IMG/VR virus record: IMGVR_UViG_3300020477_000014
Coordinates: 124,001-188,000 of that record
Length of the DNA stretch: 64,000 nucleotides
Reading direction: 5' to 3' (one strand)
From: a virus
Positions 43,024-51,783 of this stretch are shown piece after piece. The notes beneath the pieces were generated by a model. The model saw nothing but the letters and a program-made list of their open reading frames with translations, had not been told where the DNA came from and did not search any database. The first letter of the stretch is position 1, and each line of letters starts with the position of its first letter. Position numbers and translations under genes: made by a program.

Positions 43024-44595
43024 ATGAGTAGAGAATACGGCAACAACCGAGATCTCCAACAGCGAATCTTGAACGGAGCCAATGTTTTAGCAGACAACGT
43101 AGCTTCCACACTTGGACCACGTGGTCGCAATGTTTTGTTGCGAGAGATAGGAAAACAACCCTTTATTACTAAAGATGGGGTTACGGTCGCACATTTTGTG
43201 GAACTGAGCGATCCCATTGAAGATGCAGGCGCGCAAATTATAAAACAAGCTGCTATCGAAACCAACAACAAAGCCGGCGACGGCACTACAACCTCTACTG
43301 TGTTAGCACGTGCTATTTTGCGTGAATCGCAGCCACATTTGGCATCGGGCGTTTCTCCGATTGAATTACAGCGCGGTATTGATTTGGCAACTCGGGCCAT
43401 ATCTTCTCTTTTGAGTGAAAGCTCGACACCCGTTACTACGGCTGAAGATATTGAGCATATTGCCACTATTTCTGCTAACAACGATCAAACTATTGGCAAA
43501 CTTATTTCTTTGGCTGTTGATCGCGTAGGTCAAGATGGCTCTATCACCATTGAAGAGTCTCGTTCTATGGACACGACGCTGGATGTGACAGAGGGGTTTC
43601 GATTAGCTGCGGGGTTTTGTGCTGGCGCATTTGTTACCGATGAACGCCGCAACATGATGGTTCACCAAGATCCTCTTTTTCTTATTACTGATTATAAGAT
43701 TAGCACAGTTGAGCAAATCTTACCTGTGTTAGAGATGGTTGCTCGCGAGGCGCGACCATTAATTATTGTAGCGGAGGATATCGATGGACAAGCATTGGCA
43801 GCGTTAATTATGAATTCAATGCGGGGAAGTCTCAAGGTGGCTGCTATCAAGGCTCCTGAGTATGGAGAGGATAGACGCAACACTCTCAACGATCTTTCTA
43901 TTTCTACGGGAGCAGTCTTTGTAACACGAGAAAGCGGTAAAAAACTTACAGATGTAAAGATGGCAGATTTAGGCACGGCGAAATATATCGAAAGCACCAA
44001 AAGAGCTTCGACTATTGTAGGTGGGAATTGCGATTTTAAGGCTGTTGAGGCGCGTATAGAGACCCTTAAGAACATTATTGGTACCTTGGACAACCTTCAT
44101 GAATGCGCGCGCATACAAGAGCGTATCGTGCGTCTTTCTTCGGGCGTGGCTGTTGTGCGTGTTGGGGGTGCGACTGAGGTAGAAATGACCGAAAAGAAGC
44201 ATCGAATCGAAGATGCACTAGAGGCTGTTCGTTCTGCTCAAGAAGAGGGAGTAGTCACCGGTGGGGGAGTGGCGCTTTTGAGGGCGGCAGCCAAGCTAAT
44301 AATAGAAACTTCCAACCGAGAACAAGCTATTGGCGTGGAGATAGTCAAGGTGGCGTGTAGAGAGCCGTTACGTCAGATGGCAATGAACGCCGGTGAATCC
44401 CCGGATTTAGTAGCAGCACAAGTGATGGCTTCTGAGAGGAATATTGGGTGGGATTTTCGAGAGCGCAAACTAACTGATCTTATGGAAAGGGGGATCATTG
44501 ATCCCGTTAAAGTTACACGCACCGCTTTGGAAAACGCTGCTAGCTGTGCAGGTACTCTTATTACTACTAACTATGGAATTATACAGACAGGATAA
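43024..44595 (+). CDS. groL: chaperonin GroEL (Hsp60)
   Basis: The 523-residue protein is a full group I chaperonin that folds proteins inside an ATP-driven double ring with a GroES lid. Motifs: TLGPRGRNVLL, TKDGVTVAHFV, the ATPase loop AGDGTTTSTVLA, and IEDALEAVRSAQEEGVVTGGGVALL with the catalytic Asp. Bacterial GroEL is about 548 residues and ends in a GGM repeat; this one lacks that tail and ends GIIQTG. It begins at ATG 43024 after GAGGTG; GTG 43018 is a less likely start. It has its own strong promoter and pairs with the GroES at 26845. Confidence 0.93.
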   Translation: MSREYGNNRDLQQRILNGANVLADNVASTLGPRGRNVLLREIGKQPFITKDGVTVAHFVELSDPIEDAGAQIIKQAAIETNNKAGDGTTTSTVLARAILRESQPHLASGVSPIELQRGIDLATRAISSLLSESSTPVTTAEDIEHIATISANNDQTIGKLISLAVDRVGQDGSITIEESRSMDTTLDVTEGFRLAAGFCAGAFVTDERRNMMVHQDPLFLITDYKISTVEQILPVLEMVAREARPLIIVAEDIDGQALAALIMNSMRGSLKVAAIKAPEYGEDRRNTLNDLSISTGAVFVTRESGKKLTDVKMADLGTAKYIESTKRASTIVGGNCDFKAVEARIETLKNIIGTLDNLHECARIQERIVRLSSGVAVVRVGGATEVEMTEKKHRIEDALEAVRSAQEEGVVTGGGVALLRAAAKLIIETSNREQAIGVEIVKVACREPLRQMAMNAGESPDLVAAQVMASERNIGWDFRERKLTDLMERGIIDPVKVTRTALENAASCAGTLITTNYGIIQTG

Positions 44596-44599
44596 AATC

Positions 44600-44851
44600 A
44601 TGAACAATGCACATCTCGAGAAAGGCGATCTAATACATATTCCTCAAGGGGTCTTCTTGTTATGCGAAGGGGGGTCGAGTCACCATAGAACCGATCGTCC
44701 TCGTACCGCTTTGTTTCTTGGAGAAACACCTGTAGCAAAGTGGGCTCTGGAATGTCATGCGCGTGTTCTTCTAGATGGAAAAGAGTTTAATGTAAGATCG
44801 GATCACATCTATTTACTTAAAGAAAAGGAGAAGAAATCACATGTTAGTTAA
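44600..44851 (+). CDS. GDLV-family small protein (divergent copy)
   Basis: The 83-residue protein starts at ATG 44600 after AGGATAAA. Its start LEKGDLIHIPQG resembles the M-x-x-GDL opening of the small proteins at 54097-62542, but the loops differ. It probably forms a compact SH3-like beta barrel. It is five bases downstream of groEL and overlaps the next gene, so it is part of the groEL operon. Confidence 0.5.
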   Translation: MNNAHLEKGDLIHIPQGVFLLCEGGSSHHRTDRPRTALFLGETPVAKWALECHARVLLDGKEFNVRSDHIYLLKEKEKKSHVS

Positions 44852-45146
44852 ACTTACAGAAATATGCTCTAATGGCGCAGTTACCGTTGGGCACAAGTAC
44901 AAATTGAGGGAAGTGTTTGTTAATCCAGAACATGTAGTCCTTATTCGGGAAGAGACTCGCGTACGCGAACTCAATGAAAATGGGATGTTAAACTTGCCCG
45001 GCACCGACACGCTCAACAAGAGCCATCGTTTTTCTAAATTAACTATCAATCGAGGGCATTCAGGCTCTGAGATTGTGGTGGTGGGCGCCCCAGATCAGGT
45101 AGAGAGCAGTCTCAAATTAAATAATCGGACTGTTTTAAGAGGATAA
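44841..45146 (+). CDS. hypothetical protein
   Basis: The 101-residue protein overlaps the preceding gene by 11 bases; AAGGAG precedes its ATG. It is beta-rich with basic residues (VLIREETRVRELNENG, FSKLTINRG) and ends in an amphipathic segment. The motif GAVTVGHKYKLREVFVNPEHVV is seen in small proteins of several T4-like phages from memory, but no role is known. Confidence 0.55.
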   Translation: MLVKLTEICSNGAVTVGHKYKLREVFVNPEHVVLIREETRVRELNENGMLNLPGTDTLNKSHRFSKLTINRGHSGSEIVVVGAPDQVESSLKLNNRTVLRG

Positions 45147-45147
45147 A

Positions 45148-45477
45148 ATGTCGCAGCGAATTAATATAACTTATTCAATTAAATTAGAAGATCTGGACAA
45201 CGAAGTACGCCGGCTTCTCCATGGGGCTTTTCAGCGTTTATCGGAGGCGCGCGATAAACATGAATCCTTAAGAAGTGAAGACGAGAGGGTTTTAACTAGA
45301 GAGTGTTTTGATGAAATAGATGGACTGCGGCGCACCTTATCGGATGTTGATGTAACTTTGGGAGACATTAATACATTGATTGCCTCTTATTTAAGTTATG
45401 AAGCCCAACAAGTTCAGCCACCTCCGTCGCGACCTGATATTTCTAGTTCTGATGTAATTCATGAAGACTCCGATTAA
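45148..45477 (+). CDS. hypothetical helical protein
   Basis: The 109-residue protein starts at ATG 45148 directly after the previous stop. Residues about 10-90 are a long charged alpha-helical stretch with coiled-coil character, ending in a Pro/Ser/Asp tail. Nothing indicates an enzyme. It overlaps the degenerate methylase gene by 17 bases. Confidence 0.55.
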   Translation: MSQRINITYSIKLEDLDNEVRRLLHGAFQRLSEARDKHESLRSEDERVLTRECFDEIDGLRRTLSDVDVTLGDINTLIASYLSYEAQQVQPPPSRPDISSSDVIHEDSD

Positions 45478-46234
45478 AGATGCGACCAGGACCAATCTTT
45501 GTTTGCGTAGCCTTAAGGACATTATACCCGTAGGTGCGGTGGTAGATTCGTATTTGTTTTACGGAGGGGCAATAGAGTTTGCGTTGGCCAAAACGCATCG
45601 GGTGATTAATGCATATACCGCTAGCCCTTACGTGTATGAGTTTTGGGATATGGTAAGGCGTGACAAGACTTTAATTGCTAAAATTAGTAGCTCTTCTCCT
45701 TCCAAGTTGGAGGGGGAGATGTTTCCCCTTCTTCAAGATACGTGGCACACATATAAGCGTGATTTTATTCGTGCGTCGATGTTTTTCATTCTTAATAGAT
45801 GTTCGTCGCGAGGGTTAATTTCGAGCGGCGAAATGTGTTTGGAAAACTTTAATCCTGTTGCTCTTAGTTATTTAAATAATTTTCATTTTCCAGAAGCCTT
45901 TTCTCTAGAGTGTGTCCCTTCGCGCCAACTAGTTGATATGGTTCAAATTGAAACAAAGGCAGATTATATTTTTATTCCTTGCGGAACTTTTAGCTATAAT
46001 TTGTTTGAAGAAGGAAAGAGTTTGGGACCCGAAGAGACTGGCATCAATCATATCGAATTGCGTGATTTGCTACGCAGCATTACAACGCCTTGGATATTAA
46101 GCTATCAGCAGCATCCAGCCCTGGACCGCGTTTTTGATCGAGAAAGCATGCGCTTTATAGATGCTTATGGTAATCGTGTAACAGATCGGTCCGAAGCTAC
46201 AGAGCTTTTAATATCCAACAGTTTGCTCACCTGA
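45461..46234 (+). CDS. degenerate Dam-like (D12) methyltransferase paralogue
   Basis: The 257-residue protein retains the D12 layout but not the catalysis. VDSYLFYGGAIEFALAKT matches motif I of the Dam at 19581 (LGGGSFELAL), MFFILNRCSSRGLISSGE matches its FYAINRSSFSGATFSGG segment, and WILSYQQHP matches WVMSYNDSP. At motif IV the catalytic DPPY is replaced by IPCGTFSY. It is unlikely to methylate DNA; a DNA-binding or regulatory use is possible. The end overlaps a minus-strand gene by eight bases, tail to tail. Confidence 0.6.
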   Translation: MKTPIKDATRTNLCLRSLKDIIPVGAVVDSYLFYGGAIEFALAKTHRVINAYTASPYVYEFWDMVRRDKTLIAKISSSSPSKLEGEMFPLLQDTWHTYKRDFIRASMFFILNRCSSRGLISSGEMCLENFNPVALSYLNNFHFPEAFSLECVPSRQLVDMVQIETKADYIFIPCGTFSYNLFEEGKSLGPEETGINHIELRDLLRSITTPWILSYQQHPALDRVFDRESMRFIDAYGNRVTDRSEATELLISNSLLT

Positions 46235-46817
46235 TGCTATCGTATAACATAATCATCGTTTGGTCCACATCTCGATCGGAAAGAATGGGTTGAATCTTGA
46301 TAACAACTGGTTCTTTTTCGTTAGCCTGAAAGCCGGTACCTACGACTCCGCCGATGGATTTAACTTCTTTTTCCTTGTTAACGATTTTGGTTTTGGTATG
46401 CTTGACATAGGAAGATTGTCCTTGGACCTTGCCGCTGTCATCAATTAACAGCAGACTTAGGCTAGCCTGATTGTCATTTATAACCACCGTACTACGAAGG
46501 AGCCACACACTGTTTTCTTGCATACACTTATAAGTAGCTTTTTGGAAGTCACACTCAGGATACCGCAAACCTACGGTATCTCGATTATAGATGGCATGGA
46601 TGGTTCCGTTCTTGAACCAAGGCTTGTGGTGGCGATTGGCTGCCACAAACAATGTTGAAGCGTCGTTTTTATAATTACAGGAGTCGCACACCACCTTGGG
46701 ATCTTCCATATAGATCTCCACATAGCGACTGTCTTTAACAGTGATGCTTAAATCAGGCTGCCATGGTGAAGCCGTATCTTCTTCTGCATAAACTAAACTG
46801 AGTAAAAACATTAACAT
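46227..46817 (-). CDS. secreted or periplasmic protein on the minus strand
   Basis: The 196-residue protein has a signal peptide: MLMFLLSLVYA with likely cleavage after VYA, then a polar acidic region. Four cysteines (CDSC, then CDF and CMQ) could form two disulfides, as suits the periplasm. No family is recognised. It faces against all its neighbours and is preceded on the minus strand by GAGGTG and the motif ACTATTTAA at 46832, so it is a late gene on its own transcript. A role in envelope interaction or lysis is possible. Confidence 0.65.
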   Translation of the reverse strand: MLMFLLSLVYAEEDTASPWQPDLSITVKDSRYVEIYMEDPKVVCDSCNYKNDASTLFVAANRHHKPWFKNGTIHAIYNRDTVGLRYPECDFQKATYKCMQENSVWLLRSTVVINDNQASLSLLLIDDSGKVQGQSSYVKHTKTKIVNKEKEVKSIGGVVGTGFQANEKEPVVIKIQPILSDRDVDQTMIMLYDSIR

Positions 46818-46831
46818 AACACACCTCTTTC

Positions 46832-46840
46832 TTAAATAGT
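46832..46840 (-). promoter_or_regulatory. putative late promoter motif on the minus strand (ACTATTTAA)
   Basis: Read on the minus strand, ACTATTTAA lies 15 bases before the secreted protein's ATG, with AGAAAGAGGTG between. It shows that the late motif works in either orientation and is not a base-composition artefact of the plus strand. Confidence 0.5.
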
Positions 46841-46861
46841 GTGTTAAAACTTAAATAATAC

Positions 46862-46890
46862 TTGACATTAATGCACAAATGTGTTAAGAT
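46862..46890 (+). promoter_or_regulatory. sigma70-type promoter before the cupin gene
   Basis: TTGACA (46862-46867), 17 bases, TAAGAT (46885-46890). Divergent to the late promoter of the minus-strand gene; the two share a 22-base spacer region. Confidence 0.8.
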
Positions 46891-46916
46891 AATAGTAATT
46901 ACCTGGAGATATAACA

Positions 46917-47246
46917 ATGAAGAGAATTGACAAACCATGGGGCCATGAAATTATTTGGGCTGTCACGCCTGATTATGTGGGTAAGATTTTGCACATCAAT
47001 GCAGGTCACCGACTCTCTAAGCAATATCATGAGATTAAAGAAGAAACTGTCTATGTTTTGGAGGGCACTCTTTATAATTATGAAGAAGATGGGTGTATCA
47101 CCAAAGTGTTGCCGGGAAACGCCTTTCACGTGAACGTAGGTCAGGTCCACCGCTTTGGTGCGAACGAGAGCCATGTGAGGTTGGTAGAGGTGAGCACCCC
47201 TCATTTGGAGGATGTCGTTAGGTTAGAAGATGATTACGACAGATAA
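46917..47246 (+). CDS. cupin-domain protein (mannose-6-phosphate isomerase type II-like)
   Basis: The 109-residue protein is a single cupin barrel: KPWGHEIIWAVT, GKILHINAGHRLSKQYHEIKEET with the metal-binding His pair and Glu, and FHVNVGQVHRFGA. The start KPWG.E and H-x-Q-x-H-like order match the C-terminal domain of GDP-mannose pyrophosphorylase/phosphomannose isomerases. It may act on a sugar or bind one; no partner sugar gene is seen. ATG follows CTGGAGA and a promoter. Confidence 0.8.
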   Translation: MKRIDKPWGHEIIWAVTPDYVGKILHINAGHRLSKQYHEIKEETVYVLEGTLYNYEEDGCITKVLPGNAFHVNVGQVHRFGANESHVRLVEVSTPHLEDVVRLEDDYDR

Positions 47247-47259
47247 TACAAAATTACTA

Positions 47260-47268
47260 ACTATTTAT
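47260..47268 (+). promoter_or_regulatory. putative late promoter motif ACTATTTAT
   Basis: The motif is 23 bases before the ATG of the 1146-residue gene, the same distance as before the tape-measure gene. Confidence 0.55.
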
Positions 47269-47290
47269 AGTATTATCGAGGTTTTTTAAT

Positions 47291-50200
47291 ATGGACAAAG
47301 CAACTAACCATTGGTTCAAGCGACTCAACGAGGATCGCTATGACGTTTTAAATGAAGCCCAGTTGGAAGATTTCGGCTTACCCGACATCATTGTGAAGCG
47401 CATCAGGGCATCCATGCATGATGCCGGCAACAAAGCACAGATTTGGTTAGGTAACCAATGGAAAGAGCAAGTGGCTCACGACTCGATACGAGAAAAGGCA
47501 GTCTTTGAGGTGATTGATCATTGGGTGGATGACTTTATTAGTGAACTTCCCGTAGAAAAACGCTCCGAAGGCAACCCTGACTTTAAGAAAGCCAAGTTTA
47601 TAATTCAGAATATCAAAGGCGCTATGACAAGCACTCAGCCGGGCAGCAACGGTCGCATCGGTAAGGCTCTCCGCAAAGCAGACAAAGCTATACGCAAGAA
47701 TCCCTTATTTAAAGAAGTGTTCGGAGATGAGCTTGACACCAAAGCCGACGACTTCATGGACACTGTGAGACTGAAGGCACTAAAACACAATTGGAATCAG
47801 TTTTTTGCCCTTAACAATGATTTGATTAACTTTCTGAAGCAAGATCCCACTAACTATGAATACTTTAAAGACAAAGACATAGGTGATGAAGTCACCATCG
47901 AGGTTTATGATCGTGAAACTCGCAGCGAAGAAGAGGTAAATTTCTTAGATGCCAACTCCTATGCTGAGTATTTGTTGAGTAATGTTGAATTTCCCGACCG
48001 CATCATAAAACATTTCGACGATGGCTTTTATTGGTACGATCTCAAGACCAACAAGTGTTCGGTTGAAGGAGAGCGCATGGGTCATTGTGGTGCCGACGAT
48101 CGCGGAACACTCTACTCGCTGAGATACAAAAAGAAAGGCAAGAAGTGGTCATCGTCGATGGTCACCGTTTCAGCCGACGACGACACGATCTATCAAATTA
48201 AGGGTCGCGACAACAATGCTCCCGACGAAGACACATGGAAACACATCGCTTGGTTTATCGACAACATGGACATTGAGTACGTTAAAGAAAGCGGGGAACA
48301 CTCTGACGATCATGCGGGCATCAGTGAAATGATCGAGTATTTAAGAGGTGATACTGAAGCTACATTTGAAGGCTCACTGGAAGACCGTGCTGACGCACTA
48401 CAAGAAGAATTGGAAGAGATAACTCGTTCCTACAACAATGCTTTCGAGAACGATGTGTGGATCCAAGCTAGCGAAGTTACAGTAGAGGATGATTATATGT
48501 ACTACTATGCCGACGGGGGTGTGGAGTTTAACATTCCGTTAGGCTGGAAAGATGTAGCGCATGCCGGCAACACTTGGTTTCCCAACAACGAGGAAGAGCG
48601 AGATAAGTATTATCAAATTCCGGAGCATTGGCCACGAACCGAAGAGTCTCGCGCTTTTGAAACGGGCTTAGACGAGGCGTTCGGATTTACTCCCGAAGAA
48701 ACCGAATGGGAAGTGAGCGACGACGCCATTCTTACGGTTAAGTTTCGCTTTTCATGTGATGATTGCGGGAGTGATGATTCGGACCCTTACGACAGTTGGG
48801 CATATTGGGTGCAGACCGATGTTGACGAGAAATATGAAGAAATCAAAAAGAAGATGCATCGCTGGCTAGCGGACGAAGAATACACCGCCCCACGCGAATG
48901 GCCAAAGACCATCAAGAAGTTAGCTCAGTTTGCGCAAACCCTTGAGAATTTCTATGCCGATCTCGATCCCGAAAACGAAGAAGACGATCTGGATGAGTCC
49001 GATCATATACGCTTTTGGTTATCCGAAGGTGGAACACGCCAAGACACAACCATCGAAACAGACATAGTGATTCCGCCTGATTACTTTTCCAAGTTAGGCA
49101 TACAAAACGGTTCAATCGCACAATCCCGGGCGACAGCTAAGATATTTGGAGGCAGACCCGATGCGGGCTCTATTCCGCCATCGCCCAAATTTCAACAAGA
49201 TATACAGGCGGCAACCCAAAAGCTTGAACAAGCAGCACAGAAGGCAGCAGACCGCCAGCTAGTGCTTCCGGGCATGCCTTCGCACTTTTATCGGCGAGAA
49301 TATAAATCAACTCAATTTGCAGAATCATCCATGGTTCGTATTACCGCAGACTTGATTAGGAGAGAAACAGAGCCCAGCGCCGGCTTTTATCCCATGCGTT
49401 TAGGATACAGATATACAATAGACTTTGAAGAAGCCACAACACCCGAACAAATCAAGGGAGCCATGGCATTCATGGAGTATATGGATCGCGATAACAACGT
49501 TGAGCATCTTAAGAAAGCCATCGAAGAAACTATGAGAGATTGGGTTCAAGATGCCATTGGCGTAGCGGACATGGATTACAAATCATCAATTTCGTCCCGC
49601 AGTGCCAAAGAACTAATTTCCAGAATCATTGATACATACACTGCGCGGCTTCCCAATGACCGCACCACCCGCTCCCAAGAGCGCATAAACTTAGCTCGAT
49701 GGGCAGACGAAAACTTTGAGAAGATGAATGATGTGGAGAAGCGCGTACTGATTACGCAGTACTTAACTCCGGTTGCCGTGACGGGGGCGGGGGTTAACTT
49801 CGAACCCGAAGAGGGAGATGAGTTCCCGGCTAACTGGGTGCCACGCGTCCGAAGCGAGTTGGAGCGTCTTGGACACCCATCACCGCGTGACTACAAAGCC
49901 GACATGTATCAAGAGTCAGTCGAAGAGCAGATCGAGAGGTTGGACAGATTGCTGAATGAAGAAGACCCCAACTATGACTTGCGTATGTATAAGATCCGCG
50001 TCACATGCTCGGTTGATAAAGATATAGGCGGTACCGATTTAGAAACTGAACATGAGATTCGTGGCGTCTGGGGAGTAACGACGGTAGAACCTGACGCTAA
50101 AACTAAGCGCAAAATAACACCGTCAGCAATTGCGCTCGTCTACAGTATTAAATTTAAGTTACACGGACAAGAGAATCGACAGTCGTATGTTAATAAAGTT

Positions 50201-50731
50201 TTAATTCCTGGAATGCGCAAAATTAAAGGATTGCGGGTCTTGCGAATAGCACAACAAGCACAACGGCTGGGCGCCCCCTCCTTAAGGGAGTCTTCTGTTC
50301 TTCAAGAATTTACAGATGGCAGCGCAAGTGGATTCGGGGGAGTAGCTAGTAATTTGGCCGCACAACGTGATGTTCCTTTGAATGTGATGCCTACTCCGCG
50401 CCCGTCTTTAAAAGACATCATTGATGACTGGGTAGACGGCGGAGTACAAATGTATGATGCCCCTGTGGACAGCACGGATATGCGATATAGCGTAATGATG
50501 CCGGTTGAGGAATTGATGCCTTTGGTTGGTGCAAGCTACAGAGGAACCCCAACAGATTTTAAAGGGCGTTATCAACATTTTATTGCCAACGGACCCGATG
50601 CGCCTGTGTATGTGGCGATAGGAAAAAATGGGAGAGCAAAGATTAGCGGCAATGAAGACATTGTACTATTTGCGAAAGAGGCGGGACTAGAAGAGGTGCC
50701 AATTTTTTTAAGTTATCAGCGACAAGTGTAG
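47291..50731 (+). CDS. very large late protein with PcfJ-like motif and ParB-like C-terminus (putative)
   Basis: The 1146-residue protein is highly acidic and charged. Around residues 257-320 it has GERMGHCGADDRGTLYSLR followed by SSMVTVSADDDTIYQIKGR, the order of the PcfJ-like His-Cys motif. The central part (about 600-780) is Gln/Ala-rich. The last 40 residues, YVAIGKNGRAKISGNEDIVL then EVPIFLSY, resemble the ParB/sulfiredoxin-like pattern. A late promoter and the size suggest a virion-associated, possibly injected, protein; no enzyme can be named. Confidence 0.5.
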   Translation: MDKATNHWFKRLNEDRYDVLNEAQLEDFGLPDIIVKRIRASMHDAGNKAQIWLGNQWKEQVAHDSIREKAVFEVIDHWVDDFISELPVEKRSEGNPDFKKAKFIIQNIKGAMTSTQPGSNGRIGKALRKADKAIRKNPLFKEVFGDELDTKADDFMDTVRLKALKHNWNQFFALNNDLINFLKQDPTNYEYFKDKDIGDEVTIEVYDRETRSEEEVNFLDANSYAEYLLSNVEFPDRIIKHFDDGFYWYDLKTNKCSVEGERMGHCGADDRGTLYSLRYKKKGKKWSSSMVTVSADDDTIYQIKGRDNNAPDEDTWKHIAWFIDNMDIEYVKESGEHSDDHAGISEMIEYLRGDTEATFEGSLEDRADALQEELEEITRSYNNAFENDVWIQASEVTVEDDYMYYYADGGVEFNIPLGWKDVAHAGNTWFPNNEEERDKYYQIPEHWPRTEESRAFETGLDEAFGFTPEETEWEVSDDAILTVKFRFSCDDCGSDDSDPYDSWAYWVQTDVDEKYEEIKKKMHRWLADEEYTAPREWPKTIKKLAQFAQTLENFYADLDPENEEDDLDESDHIRFWLSEGGTRQDTTIETDIVIPPDYFSKLGIQNGSIAQSRATAKIFGGRPDAGSIPPSPKFQQDIQAATQKLEQAAQKAADRQLVLPGMPSHFYRREYKSTQFAESSMVRITADLIRRETEPSAGFYPMRLGYRYTIDFEEATTPEQIKGAMAFMEYMDRDNNVEHLKKAIEETMRDWVQDAIGVADMDYKSSISSRSAKELISRIIDTYTARLPNDRTTRSQERINLARWADENFEKMNDVEKRVLITQYLTPVAVTGAGVNFEPEEGDEFPANWVPRVRSELERLGHPSPRDYKADMYQESVEEQIERLDRLLNEEDPNYDLRMYKIRVTCSVDKDIGGTDLETEHEIRGVWGVTTVEPDAKTKRKITPSAIALVYSIKFKLHGQENRQSYVNKVLIPGMRKIKGLRVLRIAQQAQRLGAPSLRESSVLQEFTDGSASGFGGVASNLAAQRDVPLNVMPTPRPSLKDIIDDWVDGGVQMYDAPVDSTDMRYSVMMPVEELMPLVGASYRGTPTDFKGRYQHFIANGPDAPVYVAIGKNGRAKISGNEDIVLFAKEAGLEEVPIFLSYQRQV

Positions 50732-50735
50732 GGAA

Positions 50736-51605
50736 ATGAGGAATTTTTGGAAGGTATTATTGCGCATGACGGGGCTAATTTTGGTTGGTTGTGTTGTGGC
50801 GATCGCGACCATCCACTCTGTCACCAAAAGTTATGAAATACCACGGAGAGAAGAAATCCGCAATATCGACAATATAAATAGATCTTTGTCAACATCTCAC
50901 CAGCGCGCTATAAATAGATCGCGAAAGAGTTCGGTAAGGGTGATGTCGGTATCTCCGAGTCTCGGTGGTGTTTCCACGTCTTCAGGTACTTATATTTCTT
51001 TCCGCGGCGAGTATTATATTTTAACAGTAGCTCATGGTTTAATTGGCGGATGCGAAGGAACTGCGGTAGTAACTCCTAAAGGCACCTATCACTGCAAGTA
51101 CATTGTCGAAAGAAATAATTTAATTGATTATAGCATTTTGGCTGTAGATCCTATTCCCGAACTTAAAGCTATTCCTGTTCCACAGTTTCTACCCAGAGGC
51201 GACCAATGGAAAAAAGATTTTTCCATCATGACCCCCACTTACTATACAGGATTTCCTAACGGAATGGGACCATTCACTATTGATGGCAAGGTGGTGGGAT
51301 ATAATGAAAATGACTTTCTTTATATAAAGTCCTACGGCTGGGCGGGATGTTCGGGCGCTGGAGTGTTTAGTGAAAGTGGACACTTGGTGGCGTATATTTT
51401 GGCATTGACTGTAGGGCAGACCGAATATGGCTATAATGTCGCAGAGGATATCGTAATTGGAGTACCACTTTTTAAGGTAAATTGGCTTTCAATTATAGAA
51501 AACAAAAAACAGGAGACAAGAAAAGATGAAGAAAAAGAACAATCCACTGAATCCGGACTACCGGACAGTTCTAGCACAGATTCAGGCGTTGGATCTACAG
51601 ATTGA
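50736..51605 (+). CDS. membrane-anchored trypsin-like serine protease
   Basis: The 289-residue protein begins with a hydrophobic helix (residues about 9-27, LRMTGLILVGCVVAIATI), an uncleaved anchor or signal. The catalytic triad is readable: TVAHGL (His about 101), IDYSILAVDP (Asp about 134) and AGCSGAGVF (Ser about 205, in the GNSGG position). C-terminal residues about 250-289 are a Ser/Asp/Glu-rich tail. It should act outside the inner membrane, in the periplasm. The end overlaps the next gene by 80 bases. Target unknown; lysis, envelope or defence roles are guesses. Confidence 0.78.
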   Translation: MRNFWKVLLRMTGLILVGCVVAIATIHSVTKSYEIPRREEIRNIDNINRSLSTSHQRAINRSRKSSVRVMSVSPSLGGVSTSSGTYISFRGEYYILTVAHGLIGGCEGTAVVTPKGTYHCKYIVERNNLIDYSILAVDPIPELKAIPVPQFLPRGDQWKKDFSIMTPTYYTGFPNGMGPFTIDGKVVGYNENDFLYIKSYGWAGCSGAGVFSESGHLVAYILALTVGQTEYGYNVAEDIVIGVPLFKVNWLSIIENKKQETRKDEEKEQSTESGLPDSSSTDSGVGSTD

Positions 51606-51783
51606 TAATCTTTCAACTCAGATTCAACAAATCAAGAAAGGGTTTGAGACCTCTTCCCCCAATGAAGAGGTGACAGAAGAGGTCTGCCTGGACGAGATTG
51701 AAGCCAACAAAGCCGCACTAGAGGCTATGAGGACCTTTTGTTTGGAGGCTATGTTGGATGTTGACCCCCAAGGAGAGGCATGA
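51526..51783 (+). CDS. small helical protein
   Basis: The 85-residue protein starts inside the protease gene, after ACAGGAGACAAGAAAAG. It has a long coiled-coil-like segment (VLAQIQALDLQIDNLSTQIQ) and an acidic second half. The 80-base overlap with the protease tail means that the last 27 residues of that tail are constrained by this frame. Confidence 0.55.
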   Translation: MKKKNNPLNPDYRTVLAQIQALDLQIDNLSTQIQQIKKGFETSSPNEEVTEEVCLDEIEANKAALEAMRTFCLEAMLDVDPQGEA

